Of a DNA stretch of 64,000 nucleotides, positions 24,666-36,185 are shown one piece after another (the first letter of the stretch is position 1; each line of letters begins with the position of its first letter). The notes beneath the pieces were generated by a model. It saw only the letters and a program-made list of their open reading frames with translations, ran no database searches and was not told the origin of the DNA. The DNA comes from Selaginella moellendorffii. Lineage: Eukaryota; Streptophyta; Lycopodiopsida; Selaginellales; Selaginellaceae. The position numbers were made by a program, and so were the translations under genes. Where the stretch lies: positions 501,417 to 565,416 of the forward strand of contig NW_003314336.1 of NCBI RefSeq assembly GCF_000143415.4. The letters are read 5' to 3'.

Positions 24666-25299
24666 AGTTTTGATGTGCCATCAAGCCTTCGAGAAACGCA
24701 TGATACCATGTTCTGATCTGGGATACTTGTGTTTGGTCATTACCTGCGGAGTATTTTCTTTCCAATCACAATGGTGAGGATTCTAAATTAAAAAGCCCAC
24801 ACACTTGGAGATTTTATCTCAACTTCGATTTGAACTAAGCTACACGCATTATAGCATTCACTTTGCAATTTGTGATTATAAGTTCGGTCTACAGTTTTTC
24901 CAAGGAGGCTTGACACAAAAAATAGCATTGAGGAGCATCTAGCACATACCTACTTACCTTCACCTGAATATCAATGACACCTTTGGTAGCAAGTCGTAGA
25001 TGGCGTTACAAAATCAGATTCACAATCCACCCCGGATATGATGTAATTCCAATCCGACCCTCAGCGATCTGTCCGTAAAAGCTCAAAGATAAGGGTTTCG
25101 ATTCATCAAAACCAAAGAAGAAGAAAGAAACGAAGAACATCGAGAGGAACGTATGTTGCAACCAAAGCCAACGTAACGTAGTGACAAAGATCGTATCCTA
25201 GTGAAAAGTATTTGAGGACGAGAAGAATGAACAGATAAGAAATGCATGAGGGAGACCCTTTGTTGACTTCCTTGCATAAATACAAAGATGTCAATCGTA

Positions 25300-25366
25300 A
25301 AATCGTGCAGGAGGAAGCTATCTCTTACTATAAGTAGATTGCACACACTGGTGTGTAAAATTATCC
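25300..25366 (+). promoter_or_regulatory. P450 proximal promoter with ACACACTGGTGTGT quasi-palindrome
   Basis: A TATA-like CTATAAGTA lies about 40 nt upstream of the ATG and is followed by ACACACTGGTGTGT about 15 nt before the ATG. The same pair precedes the other array P450s; at copy a the palindrome is ATACACTGGTGTAT, changed symmetrically on both arms. Whether it is an operator, an initiator-region element or an RNA hairpin cannot be told. Confidence 0.45.
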
Positions 25367-26878
25367 ATGGCAAGTATTGTAGCTCTGTTCTTGCTTACAC
25401 TGTCTTTTGGTCTTCTATGGAGGATTCTAACGAAAATTGTTGATCGAAGCCTTCCTCCAGGCCCGCCTAGAGTGCCGCTTCTGGGTCACTTGCATTTGCT
25501 GGGTGTTCTTCCTCACAAATCTCTCTCGGATCTCTCAAGTAGATATGGCCCCGTCATGTTGCTCTGGTTTGGTTTTGCTCCAACGCTTGTGGTCTCTTCC
25601 CCAGATGCTGCAAGAGAAGTTCTGTGCACTCAAGATCTTGCCTTTGCTTCAAGGCCAAACATATCTATAACCAAGTACATGTTCTACAATGGTAAGGACT
25701 TGGGATGGACCAGCTATGGTCCCTATTGGAGATTGATGAGGAAGATCACCACTGTGGAACTCTTCACTGCAAAAAGGCTCGAGGAATCCAGAATGGTGAG
25801 GCACACGCAAGTTTCGAAGCTCATTGACTTTATAGTCAATAATGGTCAAAACGGGAAAGCCTCAATCAACATGAAATTCCTTTTGTCCATCCTCAACCTC
25901 AATGTTGTGAGCTCGATCACGTTGGGGAGAGAATTTCACGCTGGCTCTGTGGAGCTGATCGAAGAAGTAATGCGGCTGATGGACTCGTTTGTGTTGGGCG
26001 ACTGCTTTCCATTCCTCTCGTGGCTTGGCAGCCCCGTGATCCGAAAGATGATCTCGGCTCACACGAAACTGGACCAGCTTTTGCAAGAGATCGTGGACGA
26101 GCACAAGTCTAAATTCAAGTCATCAGAGCGTGCGCGTGACTTTGTTGACGTCCTTTTGTCATTGGAAGACCAAGGAGAAATTGACGTTCAATGCGTCAAA
26201 GCAATGATCATGGTAAGTTTAATTTCCTTTGGTATGCTAACCTTATTTTCTCTTCGCAAGGACATGATCATTGCTGGTACTGAAACTTCGGCCATCACTA
26301 CCGAGTGGGCACTTTCAGAGCTCATGAACAGTCCAACATGTATGATCAAAGCCCAAAAAGAGATTGACACAATTGTGGGCCGTGAGTGGATGGTGGTGGA
26401 AGCCGATCTTTGCAAGCTTAGCTACATCCACAATGTTGTCAACGAAGTGTTCCGCTTGCATCCGCCAGCGCCAATGCTACTCCCTCACCATTCAACGCAA
26501 GACTGCCTAGTCAACGGCTACAAGATCCCCAAGAACTCGCGAGTTTTGGTCAACGTATGGTCAATTGCACGAGATCCAAGCTTGTGGGAGTCTCCCAATC
26601 TCTTCAACCCGGATAGATTTGCGGAGAGCTCGATCAGCTTCAAGGGGAAGAACTTTGAGCTTCTGCCTTTTGGATCTGGTCGAAGGATCTGTCCCGGATT
26701 GTCTCTTGGCGTAGCCATGGTTTCGTACACTCTTGCTCGCCTCGTCCATGGGTTCGAGTGGAAGGTCAGTGGCAAGGAGCTGAGCATGGACGAGATCTCG
26801 GAAGGAGTGGCGGTGAGACGAAAGGTTCCACTTGAAGTTTTTGCAACACCAAGGCTTGCAAGCCATGCCTACCTGTAA
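25367..26878 (+). CDS. Cytochrome P450 b, CYP71-clan (A-type), intact
   Basis: Haem-thiolate monooxygenase, ER-anchored; substrate unknown. Exons 25367-26212 and 26261-26878 give 487 aa. The 48-nt phase-0 intron (GTAAGT...TTCGCAAG) contains a TGCTAAC branch-like site. Motifs: N-terminal anchor (IVALFLLTLSFGLLW), proline hinge PPGPPRVPLLG, I-helix AGTETS at about residue 287, K-helix EVFR, PDRF, and haem loop FGSGRRICPG with the Cys near residue 426. Retaining the intron would add 16 residues without a stop, but the one-base-longer intron of copy d shows it is removed. It carries GREWMVV where the sister copies have GRERMVV. Lycophyte A-type families are often lineage-specific; I do not assign a CYP number. 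Confidence 0.93.
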   Translation: MASIVALFLLTLSFGLLWRILTKIVDRSLPPGPPRVPLLGHLHLLGVLPHKSLSDLSSRYGPVMLLWFGFAPTLVVSSPDAAREVLCTQDLAFASRPNISITKYMFYNGKDLGWTSYGPYWRLMRKITTVELFTAKRLEESRMVRHTQVSKLIDFIVNNGQNGKASINMKFLLSILNLNVVSSITLGREFHAGSVELIEEVMRLMDSFVLGDCFPFLSWLGSPVIRKMISAHTKLDQLLQEIVDEHKSKFKSSERARDFVDVLLSLEDQGEIDVQCVKAMIMVSLISFGMLTLFSLRKDMIIAGTETSAITTEWALSELMNSPTCMIKAQKEIDTIVGREWMVVEADLCKLSYIHNVVNEVFRLHPPAPMLLPHHSTQDCLVNGYKIPKNSRVLVNVWSIARDPSLWESPNLFNPDRFAESSISFKGKNFELLPFGSGRRICPGLSLGVAMVSYTLARLVHGFEWKVSGKELSMDEISEGVAVRRKVPLEVFATPRLASHAYL

Positions 26879-26922
26879 TGAAGTTATCTTAGAAACTAGC
26901 AAGCTGAATGGACGGACATACC

Positions 26923-28718
26923 TCATTCTCTAATCTTCAGAAACATCCTCTTGAGCAGCCTGGCTTCTCTGGAGACCGTGTTGGAGTTGTGGCCCTCGCC
27001 GGGACTCTCCACGGATGTGTAGACAGTCTTGCCTTGGCTGTCCGCAGCATCAAGAAAGTCGTCTATGTCGGCGTATGTCGCATTCTTCAACTGCATCACG
27101 CAAGCTCGAGATTAGATTTCATGAATCCCGTCTTTTGTTGCTTACTACGATCATCTGTTTCGCAAGGCTATCGACCAATGCAAGAAAGCAACGCTTTGCA
27201 TAAAACCACGTGTCTGCTTCCAGCTTTTTCCCATAAGGCTCCAGACTTCTGATAATACGGCTAATACCGAACTCGAAGATTTGTTTTCGCAGTAGAGGGT
27301 ACCGATCACAAGGTTTACAATGCATAAATGCAATTCCTGCTTGTCTGGATTCTAGAAAAGGAACACGGAATTAAAACCACTAGTAGCCGCTTAAGTTATA
27401 TGTAAATGGCAAACCTTGTAGTGCGCTCTCTCTTCCTCTTTTTCAATCTTGAAAAAGTGTGTGCGACATTCAGTCGCCAAACAGGATGATCCGAACACAA
27501 GTCTGCTGACTGGTGGAAAATACGCTCTACTTGCACGTAATTTTCTTTGTCCCAGAAAAGCTTTGCAATTGCCATGATGATAGGTATATAATACTATAGA
27601 AGAGCCGATGCTCGAAAAGCAAAAGACAAAACATTACGAACATCTTACCTCAAGAGAGTCTTCATACTCTGCCAAAGCCTTCTTGTGGCCCTCCTGATCG
27701 CGAGAAAGACAAGAATCCTGGATTTGTTTGGTGAGCCTGCGCATGGTTTCACTATAACGATTTGCCAGCTCATTCATCTTTTGATATGTATCCTGTCCGA
27801 TAGTCAAGCTTAGCTCAACAACATCACAACTAACAATAATTGAACAACCTCCGGTGACGTCTTTGTCAAAATGATGCAGTTAATAAAGTCGTAGAGGTCC
27901 TGCATAATATTTGATGTAAAAAGACTAATGCTTGTGAAGTTTATGTGCTTCAATAGATACTTGAAGATAACTTCCGCATGCTCTGCCATTACATCAGCAG
28001 CAAGGTCGTAGAATCCATGGGAAGGTTTACAATACAGCAGAAGTAGATTAGCCAATGTCTCTGAAGGAAATGGAGGATTCTATAGCGAGTGGTCAGAATA
28101 ATCATAAAAGAATAAAAATATCTACCTGCAACAAAAAATTAAGTTTACGGAAGCCTGCAGTAGGATCAACTTCCATATTCATCAGGGCTTGATCCTGAGG
28201 AAAGAAAAAACAAAAATAAACAACTTAGCGAAAGGATCAGAATGTACCGAGTCTAACTCTTCTTCTACACGTGGTGGCATGTCAGTGAGGTTTTCCTTTG
28301 CGGCCTCTAAATTTCCATTGACGTAGTCAATGGCAGCCTAAACAAAGAACTAAATCAAGTGAGTCAAAAAGAATTTTGATCGGACCTTCAAGTTGAAAGC
28401 GACTAATACAGATTCTTTGAGCGCTGGGCTGTTTCCAACACTACATAGCTCAATGCCCTCTACGTGGCTTTACAAACAGAAAATGCATAGTCTAGAATAT
28501 ATGCAAAAGCAACTAATGTGGTGACAAAGAGCATACCTACCAATGCTGAGCTCGGGATACTATCGCACTCCATGTTCCAGAATTTCTGCAAGAACACTAA
28601 GAGCTGCAAACTAACGTAAGGAAAATTCGTTCATTGATTGTCCAAGAATAACATTACCTGGACCGTAATGCTTTAGACGGTAAAGACAAACAGCTCTGTT
28701 GCAGGTCAGCTCAAGCTG
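26923..28718 (-). pseudogene. IFT70 relic b (exons 19 to 7, gapped)
   Basis: Tail-to-tail with P450 b, 44 bp between stops. Exons 19 and 18 read well (FEFGISRIIRSLEPYGKKLE, ADTWFYAKRCFLALVDSLAK). A deletion at about 27448 joins exon 17 directly to exon 15, removing exon 16. Exon 13-7 sequence follows, with small indels (CQRK-type exon 12 end altered). There is no 5' part beyond exon 7 and no start. It is a pseudogene of the complete copy at 50603-53512. Confidence 0.9.
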
Positions 28719-29479
28719 TACCAGTTTTGATGTGCCAACAATCCTTCGAGGAACGCATGATACCATGTTCTGATCTGGGATACTTGTGTTTGGTCATTAC
28801 CCGTGGAGCATTTTCTTTCCAATCACAATGGTGAGGATTGTAAATTAAAAAGCCCACACACTTAGAAGATTTATCTCAACTTCGATTTGAACTAAGCTAC
28901 ATGCATAGTAGGATTCACTTTGAGATTGAATTTCCTATGGCAAGCAGTTTGTGATTATAAGTTTGGTCTACAGGTCATGTTACAGCCACATGAATAAGGC
29001 TTAACACAAAAAGTAGCATTGATATACAGAAGATTCGGAGGAGCATCTTGCACATACCTACTCACCTTCTCCTGAATACCAATGACACCTTCGGTAGCAA
29101 GTCGGAGATGGTGTTACAAAATCACGGTGGTCCCCAGATTACCCTGGATATGATGTAATTCCAATCCGACCTTGAGTGAGTCCGATCTGTCTAAAAGCTC
29201 AAAGATAAGGGTTTCGATCCATCAAAACCAGGGGTTGCTTGAGCCCCAAGATCAACACAAGCTGAAACGGATATACATGAAACCACTCATAACCAGAAGA
29301 AGAAGAAGAAAAACATAGAGAAGAACGTATGTTGCAACCAATGCCATCTCTATTTGTGATAAGAAATGCATGGAGGCAGACCCGCTATTGACTTCCTTGC
29401 ATAAATACAAAGATGTCAATTGTAAAATCGTGCAGGAGGAAGCTATCTCTTACTACACACTGGTGTGTAAAATTACCCA

Positions 29480-30135
29480 TGGCAAGTATTATAGCTCTGT
29501 TCTTGCTTACACTGTCTTTCGGAGGATTCTAACGAAAATTGTTGATCGAAGCCTTCCTCCAGGCCCGCCTAGAGTGCCGCTTCTGGGTCACTTGCATTTG
29601 CTGGGTGTTCTTCCTCACAAATCTCTCTCGGATCTCTCAAGTAGATATGGCCCCGTCATGTTGCTCTGGTTTGGTTTTGCTCCAACGCTTGTGGTCTCTT
29701 CCCCAGATGCTGCAAGAGAAGTTCTGTGCACTCAAGATCTTGCCTTTGCTTTAAGTAAGGACTTGGGCTGGACCAGCTATGGTCCCTATTGGAGATTGAT
29801 GAGGAAGGTCACCACTGTGGAACTCTTCACTGCAAAAAGGCTCGAGGAATCCAGAATGGTGAGGCACACGCAAGTTTCGAAGCTCATGGACTTTATAGTC
29901 AATAATGGTCAAAACGGGAAAGCTCAATCGACATGAGATTCCTTTTCTCCATCCTCAACCTCAATGTTGTGAGCTTGATCACGTTTGGGAGAGAATGTCA
30001 CACTGGCTCTGTGGAGCTGATGGAAGAAGTAATGCAGCTGATGGGCTTGTTTGTGTAGGGCGACTGCTTTCCATTCCTCTCGTGGCTTGGCAGCCCCGTG
30101 ATCCGAAAGATGATCTCGGCTCACTCGAAACTCGA
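29480..30135 (+). pseudogene. P450 pseudogene c
   Basis: Starts ATG 29480 like its sisters, but about 10-13 nt are missing after CTGTCTTTCGG, shifting frame near codon 14. The conserved PPGPPRVPLLG...DLAFA text then resumes in another frame. Further damage: loss of the SRPxxS/FYN segment, a shift after NNGQNGKA, and TTG>TAG at about 30056. Homology stops abruptly near 30135 (AHSKLESRGG), so the I-helix, K-helix and haem regions are absent. Confidence 0.92.
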
Positions 30136-31500
30136 ATCTCGTGGGGGTCAGAAGATCCAACACTTGGGCGACACACTGCACTCTCGGAATGCAGCCGTTG
30201 GTGTTCCAGGTCTTCTTCAGCGTATTGGGATCTGTAGTGGTGTCTTTCCCATGCTGTCGAGACTTGGTGGGATTGATGGTATGAGCATTGCTGATGATGA
30301 TCGTCTGGGGCCGTTGGCTGTTTGGTTGTCGCGTGGTAAAGCTGCCGGCCTCCTCCATTGTTGGTAGCTGGGAGGCGTGGGGGTTCCTAGCAACGCACCA
30401 CCATCATAGTCCAACTGGTGAATGCTTGCGATTGGGACTCCCGTGGTAAAGCTGCCGGCCCCTCCATTGTTGGTAGCTGGGAGGCGTGGGGGTTCCTAGC
30501 AACGCACCACCATCATAGTCCAACTGGTGAATGCTTGCGATTGGGACTCCCGTGCTGATGGTGTGTGCCCTAGAGAGGCATCCTTCGATCACGTCATTCC
30601 GATTCCATTCGCAAGAACACCTGGCCTCTTGGTGCATGATGAGGAGTAGCCAGTGAGGACAAGGAAGATTCTGTGCCTTGTTCCCAAGTTTAATATGGGG
30701 TTGGCACCCCAGAGAACCGGAAGGCACCGCAAAGTGATCCACCGGGAACATTTTAGTTGTACTGGGTCGTGTTTTGCATACGATCATCCTGTTCTGCCAC
30801 CTGTCCCCTTTCGGTGATGTGAGTAAGAGGGCCGTGAGAGAGCCACATTGCTATGCCCCAATCGTTTCGTAACAGCAAAGGCAGGATGATGATATGAGCA
30901 AGGTGGTGATGCAACTTGATGAGACATTAGCCGGTCTTGATGGGGAAAATTTCATGTACCTAGGCAGGCTGATGATGGCCTTGTGGTCTCGCAGTCGTGT
31001 TTATAAACTTTTGTCCTTGTGGTCATTGCTGGTAATCGATCAGTTGTCATAGTCGTCTCACGTTCATCGCCGTAGGTCTTCGCTGGTCATTGGTGCCGGT
31101 CATTGGCGATTTGAAATTTTCCTGCTGTTGGGCTCTCCAAGCTCCTCGGCTCCCTTTGCTCGCCATTCACCATGTATGTTGCTCTCGATAAGCATCTGCC
31201 ATTTCTCGCCATACCCATCATCTAGAAGCGCTCCTTGCCAAGAGAAGTTCATACTCGCCCACAGTTCCTTGCCAGGAACAAGAGGCGACGCCATATCAAC
31301 ACGTTTTCCGTTCTACCGAGGCATCCAAATCCTCTCTGAGAGAAACACGCTTCGCTGCCATAGCCGCACTTCACTCCTCGTCTAAGAGCAAGTAGACATA
31401 CGCCCAGCACCCAGCCTCTCCTTGTCGAAGAAAGAAGTCTCCGAGAGACCAGAACACCCTGTGAGAGTGATGTCACGAATTGAAACCCGTCACTGCTGCG
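30136..31500. other. Unidentified insert between array units
   Basis: About 1.36 kb with no match to other array units. The minus strand has frames such as LDYDGGALLGTPTPPSYQQW and KLGNKAQNLPCPHWLLLIMH, but no domain I recognise. A 110-bp tandem duplication lies at 30332-30550. It may be a fragment of a mobile element; no LTR, terminal repeat or polymerase motif is visible. Confidence 0.5.
30332..30550. repeat. Tandem duplication, 110 bp x 2
   Basis: CGTGGTAAAGCTGCCGGCC starts at 30332 and again at 30442. The copies are near-identical over about 110 bp and the second ends where CCGTG begins again, so it is recent. Confidence 0.9.
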
Positions 31501-31529
31501 GAGATCTCGCCAGGCAGCTGTGGATGTTC

Positions 31530-32239
31530 GCCATCAAACCGTAAGCATCTCCTTTGGCTCCCAAATAGTACGACGAAATTGTAATATATTGGTCTTTAGC
31601 AGAATGAAGAGGCCGAAGATTTGATGCGAAAGATTGAAAAAGAGGAAGAGAGAGCGCACTACGAGGTTTGCCATTTAGATATAACTTAAGGAGTGGTTTT
31701 AATTCCGTGTTCCTTTTCTAGAATCCAGCGGATCAACTGACCTTCATGTCGGCAATGTTTGCCTCGAGCCACACGGGGCTGGTAGGCCTGGAATGCTTCC
31801 TGGAGATGGAGGCCGCAGGAATTGCATGTATGCATTGTAAACCTTGTTATCGGTACCCTCTACTGCGCAAAACAAAACTTCGAGTTCGGTATTAGCCGTA
31901 TCATCAGAAGTCTGGAGCCTTATGGGAAAAAGCTGGAAGCAGACACGTGGTTTTATGCAAAGCGTTGCTTTCTTGCATTGGTTGATAGCCTTGCGAAACA
32001 GATGATCGTGGTAAGCAACAAAAGACGAGGCACGGATTCATGAAATCTAATCTCAAGTTTGCGTGATGCAGTTGAAGGATGCGACATACGCCGACATAGA
32101 CGACTTTCTTGATGCTGCGGACAGCCAAGGCAAGACTGTCTACACATCCGTGGAGAGTCCCGGCGAGGGCCAGAACTCCAACACGGTCTCCAGAGAAGCC
32201 AGGCTGCTCAAGAGGATGTTTCTGAAGATTAGAGAATGA
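31530..32239 (+). pseudogene. IFT70 relic in inverted block (exons 17-19), with foreign insert
   Basis: Plus-strand exons 17 (EEAEDLMRKIEKEEERAHYE), 18 and 19 with their splice signals, ending at TGA 32237-32239 convergent with P450 d. Exon 18 carries an extra ~90 bp after AATCCAG (about 31736-31820) that reads LTFMSAMFASSHTGLVGLEC, PPR-like text, before IFT70 resumes at GGAATTGCATG. Upstream exons lie on the other side of the inversion. Confidence 0.88.
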
Positions 32240-32283
32240 GGTATGTCCGTCCATTAAGCTTGCTAGTTTCTAAGATAACTTCA

Positions 32284-33796
32284 TTACAGGTAGGCATGGC
32301 TTGCAAGCCTTGGTGTTGCAAAAACTTCAAGTGGAACCTTTCGTCTCACCGCCACTCCTTCCGAGATCTCGTCCATGCTCAGCTCCTTGCCACTGACCTT
32401 CCACTCGAACCCATGGACGAGGCGAGCAAGAGTGTACGAAACCATGGCTACGCCAAGAGACAATCCGGGACAGATCCTTCGACCAGATCCAAAAGGCAGC
32501 AGCTCAAAGTTCTTCCCCTTGAAGCTGATCGAGCTCTCCGCAAATCTATCCGGCTTGAAGAGATTGGGAGACTCCCACAAGCTTGGATCTCGTGCAATTG
32601 ACCATACGTTGACCAAAACTCGCGAGTTCTTGGGGATCTTGTAGCCGTTGACTAGGCAGTCTTGCGTTGAATGGTGAGGGAGTAGCAATGGCGCTGGCGG
32701 ATGCAAGCGGAACACTTCGTTGACAACATTGTGGATGTAGCTAAGCTTGCAAAGATCGGCTTCCACCACCATCCGCTCACGGCCCACAATCGTGTCAATC
32801 TCTTTTTGGGCTTTGATCATACATGTTGGACTGTTCATGAGCTCTGAAAGTGCCCACTCGGTAGTGATGGCCGAAGTTTCAGTACCAGCAAGGATCATGT
32901 CCTTGCGAAGAGAAAATAAGGTTAGCATAACCAAAGGAAATTAAACTTACCATGATCATTGCTTTCACGCATTGAACGTCAATTTCTCCTTGGTCTTCCA
33001 ATGACAAAAGCACGTCAACAAAGTCACCCGCACGCTCTGATGACTTGAATTTAGACTTGTGCTCGTCCACGATCTCTTGCAAAAGCTGGTCCAGTTTCGT
33101 GTGAGCCGAGATCATCTTTCGGATCACGGGGCTGCCAAGCCACGAGAGGAATGGAAAGCAGTCGCCCAACACAAACGAGCCCATCAGCCGCATTACTTCT
33201 TCGATCACCTCCACGGAGCCAGCGTGAAATTCTCTCCCAAACGTGATCGAGCTCACAACATTGAGGTTGAGGATGGACAAAAGGACTTTCATGTTGATTG
33301 AGGCTTTCCCGTTTTGACCATTATTGACTATAAAGTCAATGAGCTTCGAAACTTGCGTGTGCCTCACCATTCTGGATTCCTCGAGCCTTTTTGCAGTGAA
33401 GAGTTCCACAGTGGTGACCTTCCTCATCAATCTCCAATAGGGACCATAGGTTGTCCATCCCAAGTCCTTACTATTGTAGAACACGTACTTGGCTACAGAT
33501 ATCTTTGGCCTTGAAGCAAAGGCAAGATCTTGAGTGCACAGAACTTCTCTTGCAGCATCTGGGGAAGAGACCACAAGCGTTGGAGCAAAACCAAACCAGA
33601 GCAACATGACGGGGCCATATCTACGTGAGAGATCCGAGAGAGATTTGTGAGGAAGAACACCCAGCAAATGCAAGTGACCCAGAAGCGGCACTCTAGGCGG
33701 GCCTGGAGGAAGGCTTCGATCAACAATTTTCGTTAGAATCCTCCATAGAAGACCAAAAGACAGTGTAAGCAAGAACAGAGCTACAAAACTTGCCAT
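32284..33796 (-). CDS. Cytochrome P450 d, CYP71-clan (A-type), intact, in inverted block
   Basis: Exons complement(32951-33796) and complement(32284-32901) give 487 aa, collinear with copies b and f. The intron is 49 nt (32902-32950), one base longer than the 48 nt of copies b and f, so only the spliced mRNA keeps the frame. It has the hinge PPGPPRVPLLG, AGTETSAITTEW, EVFR, PDRF and FGSGRRICPG. Distinct residues include VFYNSKDLGWTTYGPYW and VEVIEEVMRLMGSF. It lies on the minus strand, while all other array P450s are on the plus strand. Its promoter keeps the TATA-like and quasi-palindrome elements but carries a 12-bp-arm hairpin at 33897-33924. Substrate unknown; likely functional. Confidence 0.93.
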
Positions 33797-33896
33797 GGAT
33801 AAATTTACACACCAGTGTGTGCAAGCTTATGTAGTAAGAGATAGCTTCCTCCTGCACGATTTTATGATGGTAACATCTTTGTAGTTTTTCAAGGAA

Positions 33897-33924
33897 GTCA
33901 ATAGAATTTATGAATTCTATTGAC
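33897..33924. repeat. Perfect inverted repeat, 12-bp arms, 4-bp spacer
   Basis: GTCAATAGAATT / TATG / AATTCTATTGAC in the promoter of P450 d, about 100 bp upstream of its ATG. The sister promoters have only one arm (CTATTGACTTCC). Confidence 0.9.
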
Positions 33925-34044
33925 TCTATGAATTTCTTATCTCAAATAGTGTTTATTCTTCTCATTGCAAACTATTTTTCAGTCACTTATAAGTTGATAG
34001 TTTAAGGTTAAAGGATACAATCTTTGTCGTTACCTGGCTGGTCA

Positions 34045-35460
34045 TAATGTATGAAATGCAGAGATTCACGAGCACAATTGCTGTGACACTGAGAATGTCA
34101 TCTCCCGCTTTCTTTACAATCGGTTCATAGTAATGGATTGCTTCTTTGTAGCGATTATCCTGTTAGATGCACAATGAGCATAGATAGCAAATACGATTAG
34201 CTCACCTGCATAAAGAAAGTGTGTGCGACATTCAGTCGCCAAACAGGATGATCCGAACACAAGTCTGCTGACTGGTGGAAAATACGCTCTACTTGCACGT
34301 AATTTTCTTTGTCCCAGAAAAGCTTTGCAATTGCCATGATGATAGGTATATAATACCATAGAAGAGCCGATGCTAGAAAAACAAAAGACAAAACATTACG
34401 AACATCTTACCTCAAGAGAGTCTTCATACTCTGCCATCGTGAGAAAGACAAGAATCCTGGATTTGTTTGGTGAGCCTGCGCATGGTTTCACTAACGATTT
34501 GCCAGCTCATTCATCTTTTGATATGCATCCTGTCCGATAGTCAAGCTTATCTCAACAACATCACAACTAACAATAATTGAATAACTTCCGGTGAAAATGA
34601 TGCAGTTAAAAGTCGTAGAGGTCCTGCATAATATTAAAAGTAAAAAGACTAATGCTTGTGAATTTTATGTGCTTCAAGCGTAACTGAGATGGATACTTGA
34701 AGATAACTTCCGCATGCTCTGCCATTACATCAGCAGCAAGGTCGTAGAATCCATGGGAAGGTTTACAATACAGCAGAAGTAGATTAGCCAATGTCTCTGA
34801 AGGAAATGGAGGATTCTATAGCGAGTGGTCAGAATAATCATAAAAGAATAAAAATATCTACCTGCAACAAAAAATTAAGTTTACGGAAGCCTGAAACTTC
34901 CATATTCATCAGGGCTTGATTGTGAAGCGTGACCTGAGGAAAGGAAAAACAAAAATAAACAACTTTCTGATAGCGGAAGTATCAGAAAGTACTGAGTCTA
35001 ACTCTTCTTCTGCACGTGGTGGCATGTCAGTGAGGTTTTCTTTTGCGGCCTCTAAATTTCCATTGACGTAGTCAATGGCAGCCTAAACAAAGAACTAAAT
35101 CAAGTGAGTCAAAAAGAATTTTGATCGGACCTTCAAGTTGAAAGCTTCAACTGATGCAGATTCTTTGAGCGCTGGGCTGTTTCCAACGCTACATAGCTCA
35201 ATGCCCTCTACGTGGCTTTACAAACAGAAAATGTATAGTCTAGAATATATGCAAAAGCAACTAATGTGGTGACCAAGAGCATACCTACCAATGCTGAGTT
35301 CGGGATACTGTCGCACTCCATGTTCCAGAATTTCTGCAAGAACACTAAGAGCTGCAAACTAACGTAAGGAAAATTCGTTCATTGATTGTCCAAGAATAAC
35401 ATTACCTGGACCGTAATGCTTTAGACGGTAAAGACAAACAGCTCTGTTCTAATCCAGCTC
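34045..35460 (-). pseudogene. IFT70 relic d (exons 16 to 7)
   Basis: Continues where the inverted block left off. Exon 16 starts after GTTACCTGGCTGG, then exon 15 (PIIMAIAKLFWDKENYVQVE), part of exon 14 with a deletion after EDSL/M, exons 13-12 (LANLLLLYCKPSHGFYDLAA) and on to exon 7. Exon 13 is damaged (GTGACGTC lost). The 5' truncation point is the same as in the other relics. Confidence 0.88.
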
Positions 35461-36185
35461 AAGCTGTGCCAGTTTTGATGTGCCAACAAGCCTTCGAGAA
35501 ACGCATGATACCATGTTCTGATCTGGGATACTTGTGTTTGGTCATTACCTGCGGAGTATTTTCTTTCCAATCACAATGGTGAGGATTCTAAATTAAAAAG
35601 CCCACACACTTGGAGATTTTATCTCAACTTCGATTTGAACTAAGCTACACGCATTATAGCATTCACTTTGAGATTGAGTTTTGGCAAGCAATTTGTGATT
35701 ATAAGTTCGGTCTACAGTTTTTCCAAGGAGGCTTGACACAAAAGATAGCATTGAGGAGCATCTAGCACATACCTACTTACCTTCACCTGAATATCAATGG
35801 CACCTTTGGTAGCAAGTCGTAGATGGCGTTACAAAATCAGATTCACAATCCACCCCGGATATGATGTAATTCCAATCCGACCCTCAGCGATCTGTCCGTA
35901 AAAGCTCAAAGATAAGGGTTTCGCTTCATCAAAACCAAAGAAGAAGAAAGAAACGAAGAACATCGAGAGGAACGTATGTTGCAAACAAAGCCAACGTAAT
36001 GTAGTGACAAAGATCGACTGACTGAAAAGTATTAGGACAAACACTATTTGTGATAAGAAATGCATGGAGGCAGACCCTCTATTGACTTTCTTGCATAAAT
36101 ACAAAGATGTCAATTGTAAAATCGTGCAGGAGGAAGCTATCTCTTACTATAAGTAGATTGCACACACTGGTGTGTAAAATTACCC

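Noticed and set aside
26561-26926. Minus-strand frames of about 120 aa (MRYVRPFSLL...) at the 3' end of each P450
   Set aside because: They recur only because the P450 sequence is duplicated, and they are antisense to the conserved haem region.
26908-27252. Plus-strand frames MDGHTSFSNLQKHPLE... repeated after each P450
   Set aside because: Antisense of IFT70 exons 18-19; the minus strand carries the conserved TTC30 text and splice signals.
30136-31500. Copia-type retroelement in the unit c insert
   Set aside because: No protease, integrase or RT motif could be found in any frame.
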